From Sphingobacteriales bacterium (GTDB lineage Bacteria > Bacteroidota > Bacteroidia > Chitinophagales > Chitinophagaceae): a DNA stretch of 6,166 nucleotides. Numbering within the stretch: position 1 is the stretch's first letter; every line of letters starts with the position of its first letter. Both the position numbers and the translations under genes were made by a program. Below the pieces are notes generated by a model. That model had not been told where the DNA came from, made no database searches, and was given only the letters and a program-made list of their open reading frames with translations. Positions 1 through 5,323 of the stretch are shown here, piece by piece. The stretch lies in the NCBI GenBank assembly GCA_024640385.1, contig JAHEFC010000241.1:1-6166 (forward strand). The letters run 5' to 3'.

Positions 1-687
1 CAGCCCTTTTTTCTCTGAAGCAACAGTTTTGATCACAGGCACCTCCCTGCCGGATGAATGAGCAAGTATCTCCAGGTGTTTGGCGAACTGTTCAGCCTGC
101 GGGCGATCTGACTTGTTTACAACAAAAATATCTGCGATCTCCATCAGACCGGCCTTCATGGTCTGGATCTCGTCCCCGGCCTCAGGCACAAGTACTACAA
201 TTGTAATATCTGCAAGTCCTGCTATTTCCACTTCACTTTGACCCACCCCCACGGTTTCAACGATCACCAGGTCGAAGAATAGGGATTTCAGAAATTCGGT
301 GATCTCGATGATCCGGGGGTGCAGTCCGCCCAGGGATCCGCGAGTAGCCAGTGACCTGATGTAAACATTGGGATGGGTATACCATTCACTCATTCGTATC
401 CTGTCGCCCAGCAAGGCTCCAAAGTTGAATGGGGAAGATGGATCCACACATAAGACAGCAACTTTTTTTCCTTTTGACACGAATTCTCCGATCAGGCCAT
501 CCGTAAGTGTACTTTTGCCAGCTCCGGGAGGACCGGTGATGCCAACTATTACGCATTTGCTGCTTTCGGGCAGCGACTTCAGCAGATCCTGATAACCATT
601 GCTTTCATTTTCAATAATTGATATGCAACGTGCAATGCTTCGGGTATCTTGCTGTTGCGCTTTGGCATATAAATGCTCCCAATTCAT
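1..687 (-). CDS. meaB: MeaB/ArgK-family G3E-type GTPase, methylmalonyl-CoA mutase chaperone (3' end cut by window edge)
   Basis: The minus-strand frame is open from an ATG at 687 to the left edge, giving 229 residues of a family usually about 310-330 long, so the C-terminal helical/dimerisation part lies outside. The Walker A/P-loop GPPGAGKST is at residues 52-60. It is followed by DPSSPF (82-87), GDRIRM (94-99), TRGSLGGL (115-122), ETVGVGQSE (144-152), PEAGDEIQTMKAG (168-180) and the guanine-specificity motif NKSD (191-194). These motifs in this order are characteristic of MeaB/ArgK. Known members load and protect adenosylcobalamin-dependent methylmalonyl-CoA mutase, using GTP hydrolysis in the cytoplasm. 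The mutase genes are not in the window, so the partner is inferred from the family. The gene is divergent from the membrane-protein gene at 732, with 44 bp between the starts. The older ArgK name (arginine/ornithine transport kinase) is probably a historical misassignment. Confidence 0.93.
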   Translation of the reverse strand, partial: MNWEHLYAKAQQQDTRSIARCISIIENESNGYQDLLKSLPESSKCVIVGITGPPGAGKSTLTDGLIGEFVSKGKKVAVLCVDPSSPFNFGALLGDRIRMSEWYTHPNVYIRSLATRGSLGGLHPRIIEITEFLKSLFFDLVIVETVGVGQSEVEIAGLADITIVVLVPEAGDEIQTMKAGLMEIADIFVVNKSDRPQAEQFAKHLEILAHSSGREVPVIKTVASEKKGL

Positions 688-721
688 AAGTTTTCTAAAT
701 TCGGCCAATTAAAAGCTACAA

Positions 722-729
722 CAAAATTA
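722..729 (-). promoter_or_regulatory. Possible Bacteroidota-type -7 promoter element for meaB
   Basis: Read on the minus strand the bases are TAATTTTG, an exact match to the Bacteroidota -7 consensus TAnnTTTG. The element lies about 35 nt before the meaB ATG, which would leave a short leader of roughly 25-30 nt. I see no matching TTTG-type -33 element about 20 nt further upstream, so only half of a typical promoter is supported. It abuts the TTG start proposed for the divergent gene. No equally good motif is seen for that gene. Confidence 0.35.
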
Positions 730-731
730 AT

Positions 732-1931
732 TTGAGGTTAGTTCCGCTCCTCATCATCCTGATGTGGGCCGGAATGCTTTGGTCCAGGGCGATGCTGTCG
801 ATTGGCATGATCGGTTTCTTCCTCCTGGCTGTTGTATTTCATTTTCAGGAAGGCTGGAGGATCATCCGGGGTTCGAAATGGCTGCAGGGGTTGCTGCTCC
901 TTTTTGTGATGCCGCTGGTTACGGTATTCTGGAGTGAGGATCATGCTCAATGGCTGAGGTCGGTGCAGGTGAAAATGCCCTTGTTACTAATGCCTTTCGG
1001 AATACCCTTATTCCGGACGATCGATAGGAAAACCAGGCATTTCCTGCTTTTCCTTCTGTGTGGGTTCATTTTGGTAACCAGCTTGTACAGCTATTGGTTT
1101 TATTTTTCAACTCCGGGCATGAACGAAGCGTATTTGAAGGCCAAGGTGATGCCTGTAGCCATGTCGAACGATCATGTCCGGTACGCGTGGCTGCTGGTGA
1201 TCGGTTATTCATGGCTGTTATATGAGGTGTTCCGGGGAGGGATGAGCAGGAGGATGAGGCCTGCGGCTTACGTGTTCCTCTTATACCTGGTTGTCTTCAT
1301 CCATGTACTGGCCGCAAAAACAGGTATCCTTGGATTTTACCTTGTTACTGCGATAGCTATTTTAAGTATTGTGCCGGCAAGGGCGAAAGCCTTGTCACTG
1401 CTGGTATTTATCGCCATACCCCTGATCTCCTGGTTCCTGCTTCCTTCTTTTCAGAACAGGATAAAATTTGTGGTTTGGGATTTCCAGAATTATTCCGCGG
1501 GGGATTATGTGGAAGGGTTGTCTGATGCGCCCAGGATCTTATCGTTCAAGGCGGGTCAGTCAATACTTGAGCAACATCTTCTTACGGGCGTGGGTTCAGG
1601 CGATGTGTTGAATGAAACCTGGACATGGTACGATGTGAATGCTCCATTCCTGAAAGATTATGAAAGACTGCTCCCGAGTAATGAGGTGCTGATGTATGGA
1701 TGCGCCGGGGGACTGGTTGCCGGTGCGGCCTGTTTATTGGTCTTCATCATTCCATTTTTTATTCAGGGGTTAGGCCGGAACATGCTTTGGATAGTTTTCC
1801 ACCTGGTAGCCTTTGCGGGCTTCATGTATGAAATAGGTTTGGAAGTACAACATGGCGTATTCCTGTTCAGCTTTTTCAGCTGCCTCTTTTATTCCCTTGA
1901 TTCGCCTGGTTCTGAAGCTGATGCAGTTTAG
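732..1931 (+). CDS. O-antigen ligase/polymerase-like (WaaL/Wzy-type) polytopic membrane protein
   Basis: This 399-residue protein is almost wholly hydrophobic, with about 10-12 membrane segments (roughly 3-16, 20-37, 50-67, 80-94, 103-122, 150-166, 179-213, 219-237, 325-344, 350-370, 372-388). One large hydrophilic loop spans about 240-322. This matches the O-antigen ligase/Wzy_C architecture, with the long periplasmic loop late in the protein. Family-like motifs are NDHVR (146-150), AKTGILGFY (195-203), LLTGVGSGD (283-291) opening the loop, and PSNEVLMYG (315-323) closing it, where relatives usually have HNxxL. Such enzymes join or polymerise undecaprenyl-linked glycans on the periplasmic side of the inner membrane. 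Whether this is ligase or polymerase cannot be told from sequence. The TTG at 732 retains the whole first helix; ATG at 762 or 777 would trim it. The 3' end overlaps the convergent glycosyltransferase gene, which supports a surface-glycan role. Confidence 0.75.
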   Translation: MRLVPLLIILMWAGMLWSRAMLSIGMIGFFLLAVVFHFQEGWRIIRGSKWLQGLLLLFVMPLVTVFWSEDHAQWLRSVQVKMPLLLMPFGIPLFRTIDRKTRHFLLFLLCGFILVTSLYSYWFYFSTPGMNEAYLKAKVMPVAMSNDHVRYAWLLVIGYSWLLYEVFRGGMSRRMRPAAYVFLLYLVVFIHVLAAKTGILGFYLVTAIAILSIVPARAKALSLLVFIAIPLISWFLLPSFQNRIKFVVWDFQNYSAGDYVEGLSDAPRILSFKAGQSILEQHLLTGVGSGDVLNETWTWYDVNAPFLKDYERLLPSNEVLMYGCAGGLVAGAACLLVFIIPFFIQGLGRNMLWIVFHLVAFAGFMYEIGLEVQHGVFLFSFFSCLFYSLDSPGSEADAV

Positions 1932-2502
1932 CATATTTCAGGAAGGTAGTGTTGGCGATCTGTTTTGAGATCACAAATCCATTAAAGCCGTCCAGAAATC
2001 CCCTTTTTAAAATATAGCTGGAGAAGAAGGCCCAGGCAGGGGTTACCAGCAGTTTCAGTATGCTTGATCTTTTTCCCTGTTCGAAATATGCTTTCGCGGA
2101 GATCGCACTGAATTTGTTTCCCTGATGTACATGTTCGTCTATGGTGTATAAAGTGTGGTGAAGAATATTTCTATCCAGGTGGGCAACTGTTGGATTATTC
2201 CCGATCTCAAGTTTATTATGCGGGTTGATGCCATTCCAGTTCACTTTTGATCTCTTGGCCAGCCTGAGTTTGGTATCCGGATACCAGGATCCATGGTAGA
2301 TCCAATAATCACAATACCATGACCGCCTGTTCATAGTATATCCATGAGCCGGGAAACCAGCTACCCTTGCTTTCTTGATAGAATCAAGTAGTTCAGGGCT
2401 TAGGGCCTCATCTGCGTCGAACGACAATACATATTCATGTTGACCTGGTCGAGGGTGAAGTTTTTTTTCTTTGAAAGTGATAATGGAAACCGATAGCTCC
2501 AT
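1876..2502 (-). CDS. Family 2 glycosyltransferase, LgtF/WaaE-like, internally deleted and probably non-functional
   Basis: The open frame encodes 208 residues, against about 250-260 expected. The N-terminus MELSVSIITF is a normal GT2 first strand. It then jumps directly to HEYVLSFDADE (22-32), which carries the metal-binding DxD-type acidic motif. The segment that should lie between them, with the nucleotide-contacting VVDSxSxDxT region, is absent. From residue 29 on the protein is intact and typical of the LgtF/KdtX/WaaE group that adds sugars to the inner LPS core: RSWYCDYWIYHGSWYPDTKLRL (39-60, mostly aromatic and basic), WNGINPHNKLE, then a C-terminal amphipathic region ending in SYILKRGFLDGFNGF and FLKYAKL, a membrane-associating tail common in Bacteroidota members. 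The scar is described at 2440-2468. The start at 2502 fits the N-terminal motif and faces the LON gene across 50 bp. The last 56 bp overlap the convergent membrane-protein gene. It could be a pseudogene or a sequencing/assembly error. Confidence 0.75.
   Translation of the reverse strand: MELSVSIITFKEKKLHPRPGQHEYVLSFDADEALSPELLDSIKKARVAGFPAHGYTMNRRSWYCDYWIYHGSWYPDTKLRLAKRSKVNWNGINPHNKLEIGNNPTVAHLDRNILHHTLYTIDEHVHQGNKFSAISAKAYFEQGKRSSILKLLVTPAWAFFSSYILKRGFLDGFNGFVISKQIANTTFLKYAKLHQLQNQANQGNKRGS
2440..2468 (-). other. Frameshift/deletion scar in the glycosyltransferase gene
   Basis: The annotated frame reads a meaningless KKLHPRPGQ here. The adjacent frame of the same minus-strand bases (2468 down to 2442) reads KKNFTLDQV, which is the family motif QKNFALxQA that should sit directly before HEYVLSFDADE. 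The KNF block is therefore authentic but out of frame. One base appears to be missing near 2440, between the valine codon GTC and the CAT codon. On the other side, the run of eight A (8 T on plus, 2461-2468) marks where the early TFxEEK segment was fused to the KKNF segment. About 50 codons were lost, possibly through pairing of A-rich lysine/asparagine codons. Confidence 0.65.
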
Positions 2503-2552
2503 GTTGTCAGGTGAAGATATAGGAAAACAGAAAAAATTGTATAATTACAGGC
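2503..2552. promoter_or_regulatory. Divergent spacer between glycosyltransferase and LON-domain genes
   Basis: These 50 A/T-rich bases separate two divergent start codons, so they should hold promoter elements for both directions. On the plus strand TATAAT occurs at 2540-2545, but only 7 nt before the LON-domain ATG, which would imply a nearly leaderless message. I find no exact TAnnTTTG on either strand. The promoter role is inferred from gene orientation. Confidence 0.3.
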
Positions 2553-3194
2553 ATGACGAATTTCATTCCCATATTTCCACTTTCACTGGTTGTATACCCG
2601 GGGGAAGATCTTAACCTTCATATTTTTGAACCCCGGTATAAACAGATGATCAGGGAGTGCAGCGAGCAGAAAAAACCGTTCGGTATCCCCTCTGTGGTGA
2701 AAGACAAAGTGAAGGAACTGGGTACGCTTATGGAGATCACTGAGATCGTGAAAGTGGAGGAGAACGGTGAAATGGACATCAAAACAAGGGGTGTCATGGT
2801 ATTCAGGATACTGGAGACCATCCCCATTGTTCCGGACAAATTATACAGCGGCGCCATTGTGAACTATCCCGATCATGATGATAATGGCAACCGCGAGTTG
2901 ATGCAGAAAGTGGTGGCTGGTATCAGGCAGTTGCATCTGTTGCTTAATGTCACCAAATCTTTTACCAAGCCCGACGAGTTGCTGAACAGTTATGATGTGG
3001 CACATCACGTGGGGTTTTCTATCGAGGAAGAATATGAACTGCTGGGCCTTCCCTTGGAGCTGCAGCGCCAGGAGTACATTCGACGCCATCTTTCCAAAGT
3101 GATCCCTGTTGTGATGGAGATGGAGAGCCTCAAGGAGAAGATCAAGCTGAATGGGCATTTCAAAAACCTCTCGGGATTTCAGTTCAATTTATAA
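2553..3194 (+). CDS. Stand-alone LON substrate-binding (N-terminal) domain protein
   Basis: This 213-residue protein opens with FIPIFPLSLVVYPGEDLNLHIFEPRY (residues 4-29), the classic start of the LON N-domain: IPIFPL, then P-G, then L-x-I-F-E-x-R-Y. A second typical stretch is GTLMEITEIVKVEENGEMDIKTRGVMVFRI (about 57-86), where the family has G-x-x-x-x-I followed by a conserved G-x-x-R-F/V-R-I. The rest is helical, including GLPLELQRQEYIRRHL. There is no AAA+ ATPase or Ser-Lys protease domain, and the length matches single-domain members, so this is not a truncated Lon protease. Stand-alone members are widespread in bacteria. A substrate-recognition or adaptor role is assumed from the domain but is not established. 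The ATG at 2553 places IPIFPL at the usual distance from the N-terminus. The stop codon runs directly into the inverted repeat, which may protect or separate its message from coaX. Confidence 0.9.
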   Translation: MTNFIPIFPLSLVVYPGEDLNLHIFEPRYKQMIRECSEQKKPFGIPSVVKDKVKELGTLMEITEIVKVEENGEMDIKTRGVMVFRILETIPIVPDKLYSGAIVNYPDHDDNGNRELMQKVVAGIRQLHLLLNVTKSFTKPDELLNSYDVAHHVGFSIEEEYELLGLPLELQRQEYIRRHLSKVIPVVMEMESLKEKIKLNGHFKNLSGFQFNL

Positions 3195-3311
3195 CACAGA
3201 GACGCGGAGGGGGACACAGAGACGCAGAGAGGGACGCGGAGGGGACGCGGAGACGCGGAGGGCGACGCGGAGATTTTCTGCGTCTCTGTATTTCTCTCCG
3301 CGTCTCTGCGT
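3194..3311 (+). repeat. GACGC(G/A)GAG repeat cluster forming a long imperfect hairpin
   Basis: Six copies of GACGC(G/A)GAG start at 3201, 3221, 3233, 3244, 3252 and 3264. The first two belong to 20-bp units starting ACACAGAGACGC (3194 and 3214). The right side is the complement, CTGCGTCTCTGT (3278-3289) and CTCCGCGTCTCTGCGT (3296-3311). The left arm 3194-3231 pairs with 3274-3311: 31 of 38 positions are Watson-Crick, and in plus-sense RNA five of the seven mismatches become G-U pairs. The loop is 42 nt and holds four more repeat copies that could pair alternatively with the right arm. From memory, CACAGAGACGCAGAG-type inverted repeats are scattered between genes in many unrelated bacteria with no agreed function. 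No T-run follows, so it is not a standard intrinsic terminator. It fills the space between the LON-domain stop and coaX. Confidence 0.85.
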
Positions 3312-3318
3312 ACATTTA
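3311..3318 (+). promoter_or_regulatory. Weak candidate -7 element before coaX
   Basis: TACATTTA matches seven of eight positions, counting the free ones, of the Bacteroidota TAnnTTTG motif. It lies just after the hairpin and 4 nt before the coaX ATG, so transcription from it would be leaderless or nearly so. No -33 partner is clear. It may be chance in AT-rich sequence. Confidence 0.15.
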
Positions 3319-3322
3319 CTTT

Positions 3323-4045
3323 ATGACAACACTTTGTTTTGATTATGGCAATACCCGGCGCAAGTTTGCTGTTTTTCAGCACAGCAGTTTGCTGGAAGTG
3401 GATGTTCTGGAAGATGGGGGAGCGGAGGAAATAAAACTGGTATTGGAAAAATTCAAACCGCAGCGGACGATATTGTCTTCTGTAGTTGATCATGATCCGG
3501 AGATCGAAAGCATTCTCAGTAATTCATCTGCTTTTCATAAGCTTTCCCATCTTTCAAAATTCCCATTTACCGTGCCCGTAGGCAGGCCTGAAACCATGGG
3601 TGCCGACCGGATTGCGCTAGCTGCTGCCATGGTTAAATTCCATCCCGGCAAGAACAACCTGGTGATCGGTCTTGGTACTGCTGTCACCTACAATTTTATC
3701 AACAAGTACAATGAATTCCTGGGAGGCAGTATTTCACCAGGAATGGAAATGCGTTTCAGGGCATTGAAAGATTATACGGCCAAGCTTCCCCTTGTAAATA
3801 AAGACTGGAATTTCCCCCTGATCGGGTACGATACCAGGACGAATATCCTGTCTGGTGTGATACTTGGAATGGCTAAAGAGATCGATGGAACCATTGATGC
3901 ATACAGTGAAAAATACGGGAACTTTAACGTGGTGTTAACCGGGGGTGATTGTACTTATTTCGCCCTACACCTTAAAAACCCGATATTTGCCGACCCCGAT
4001 TTTTTATATAAGGGCCTCTATGCGATCAGTGAGTACAATAACTAA
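3323..4045 (+). CDS. coaX: Type III pantothenate kinase
   Basis: This 240-residue protein matches CoaX in length and motif order: the phosphate-binding DYGNTRRKF (7-15, usually DxGNTxxK), GRPETMGADRIALA (87-100) with the GADR motif whose Asp (D95) is the catalytic base in the family, GLGTAVTYNF (116-125), GGSISPGMEMRFRAL (134-148) and the adenosine-site LTGGD (205-209). The enzyme phosphorylates pantothenate with ATP in the first step of CoA synthesis. Type III enzymes depend on monovalent cations and resist CoA feedback. In relatives the GTA motif is preceded by Asp (DxGTAxTxD). Here both Asp positions are changed, to G116 and N124. All other motifs are intact, so I expect activity, possibly with altered cation binding. 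It heads the coaX / outer-membrane protein / lptC operon. The ATG at 3323 puts DYGNT at the normal N-terminal position. Its 3' end overlaps the likely start of the next gene by 26 bp. Confidence 0.95.
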   Translation: MTTLCFDYGNTRRKFAVFQHSSLLEVDVLEDGGAEEIKLVLEKFKPQRTILSSVVDHDPEIESILSNSSAFHKLSHLSKFPFTVPVGRPETMGADRIALAAAMVKFHPGKNNLVIGLGTAVTYNFINKYNEFLGGSISPGMEMRFRALKDYTAKLPLVNKDWNFPLIGYDTRTNILSGVILGMAKEIDGTIDAYSEKYGNFNVVLTGGDCTYFALHLKNPIFADPDFLYKGLYAISEYNN

Positions 4046-5321
4046 CTTGAGAAAATATAGCTTCCTGTTGATAATCAGCGTTTTAGGCTGGTTTGGCTCC
4101 TTTTCCCAGGAGAACTCTCCATATACAAGATTTGGCCTGGGGGATTTGATCCCGAGTCAAAATATCCTGAACAGGGGTATGGGTGGCATGTCTTTGGCTT
4201 ATTATGACCTTCAATCGGTCAATTTTTCCAACCCTGCATCTTATGCCAGGTTAAAGGTCACCACATTTGATGTGGGAATAGATTACAGCAGCCGAAGGCT
4301 TCGTACCAGCAATACCACCAACAGTTACCGGTCTGCCAACCTTATCCCATCATATCTTAATGTAGGCCTTCCGTTAAGCAAAAAGAAGAGCTGGGGCATG
4401 AACCTGGGTCTGAGGCCAGTTACCAGGATCAATTACGATGTATCGAACAATGCAAGACTTACAGGAATAGATAGTGTGTACAACCAATACCAGGGCGACG
4501 GGGGTACGTACCAGCTATTCACAGGCCTGGCATATGGGAGAAAGAATTTTTCAATAGGCTTCAACGCAGGGTGGATGTTCGGCAACAAGGAGAACAGTAC
4601 GAGGCTGATCTTTGTGAACGATACAGTGAGTTATATGAAAGCCAAGTATTCTGATTCTACCAATTTCGGAGGAATATTTTTAAAAGCCGGCCTGCAATAT
4701 CAGTTTGTGATCTCCGGGGATAAGAATCTACGAATAGGTGCAACTTATGGCATGGAACAGAAGATGGATGCCAAGCGAAGCATCACCAGATATACCTGGG
4801 ATTATGGAACGCGCGGTGACCTTGTAATCGATAGTGTGTACAGGCTTGTGGCCCAGAAGGGCGAGATCATACTGCCTATGAATTATGGAGTTGCTGTTCT
4901 GTTCGAAAAAATCGACAACTGGATGATAGGGGCTGAATTCAATGCTGCTCAATGGAGCGCATTCAGGTATTATGGTGAGCCGGGTCAGTTGAAAGACAAT
5001 TGGACGGTAAGGATAGGCGGGCAATTGATCCCCGGGATCACTTCCAAAAATTACTGGAATCGCGTGTCTTATCGTGCCGGTTTTTATTTCGGACCTGAAT
5101 ACATCGATCTCGGTACAAAATTCAATTCCTGGGCCGCTACTTTCGGTGCAGGATTTCCCATCAGGAGAAATTATTATACCAACCAGTATACAACCATCAA
5201 TACTTCATTTGAGATCGGAGGAAGGGGCAATAAATCGAACCCCATACGGGAAAATATTTTCAGGCTCTCCATAGGCTTCAACCTCAGTGACATCTGGTTC
5301 AATAAACGGGAATACCAATAG
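4020..5321 (+). CDS. Bacteroidota outer-membrane beta-barrel protein of unknown role, encoded between coaX and lptC
   Basis: With the ATG at 4020 the protein has 433 residues and a classic signal peptide: basic n-region (R2, R11, K12), hydrophobic core YSFLLIISVLGWFG, and a cleavage site near SFSQ-EN (residues 27-32). Translation from further upstream (3945) would add residues that spoil the signal. A TTG at 4047, just past the coaX stop, is the main alternative. The mature N-terminus NSPYTRFGLGDL (32-43), followed by NRGMGGMS and NFSNPASYA, is a signature I recognise from an uncharacterised Bacteroidota outer-membrane family. The NPA-type motif recalls FadL-like barrels. The body consists of alternating, aromatic-rich strands rich in G, Y, N and S. 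The C-terminus FNLSDIWFNKREYQ is also family-typical. It probably sits in the outer membrane. Transport or LPS-related function is only suggested by its place directly before lptC (2-nt gap) and is not shown. Confidence 0.82.
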   Translation: MRSVSTITNLRKYSFLLIISVLGWFGSFSQENSPYTRFGLGDLIPSQNILNRGMGGMSLAYYDLQSVNFSNPASYARLKVTTFDVGIDYSSRRLRTSNTTNSYRSANLIPSYLNVGLPLSKKKSWGMNLGLRPVTRINYDVSNNARLTGIDSVYNQYQGDGGTYQLFTGLAYGRKNFSIGFNAGWMFGNKENSTRLIFVNDTVSYMKAKYSDSTNFGGIFLKAGLQYQFVISGDKNLRIGATYGMEQKMDAKRSITRYTWDYGTRGDLVIDSVYRLVAQKGEIILPMNYGVAVLFEKIDNWMIGAEFNAAQWSAFRYYGEPGQLKDNWTVRIGGQLIPGITSKNYWNRVSYRAGFYFGPEYIDLGTKFNSWAATFGAGFPIRRNYYTNQYTTINTSFEIGGRGNKSNPIRENIFRLSIGFNLSDIWFNKREYQ

Positions 5322-5323
5322 AC

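Noticed and set aside
368..592. 74-residue plus-strand open frame opposite meaB
   Set aside because: It is the antisense shadow of the MeaB P-loop region. The minus-strand frame carries all the GTPase motifs.
732..950. Minus-strand 70-residue frame inside the membrane-protein gene, and similar antisense frames at 2618-3158, 4728-5024 and 5573-5782
   Set aside because: They lie entirely inside well-supported genes on the other strand, have no recognisable motifs and have ordinary shadow-frame composition.
2553..3194. Truncated Lon protease
   Set aside because: The protein ends naturally about 200 residues in, with no ATPase or protease remnants downstream. Single-domain LON proteins of this length are a known family.
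3194..3311. CRISPR array or rho-independent terminator
   Set aside because: The copies are 9-20 bp with irregular spacing and no unique spacers of even length, and no T-run follows the stem. It is better described as an interspersed inverted repeat.
3151..3493. Arg-rich open frames on both strands across the repeat (63 aa on plus, 104 aa on minus)
   Set aside because: They are produced by translating the GACGCGGAG inverted repeat (TETRRGTQRRRE-like low complexity) and run into the ends of the LON-domain gene and coaX. No conserved domain or plausible start is visible.
3945..4019. N-terminal extension of the outer-membrane protein
   Set aside because: Starting at 3945 would put about 25 residues, read out of frame from inside coaX, before a clear signal peptide. 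The ATG at 4020 or TTG at 4047 gives a normal signal sequence.
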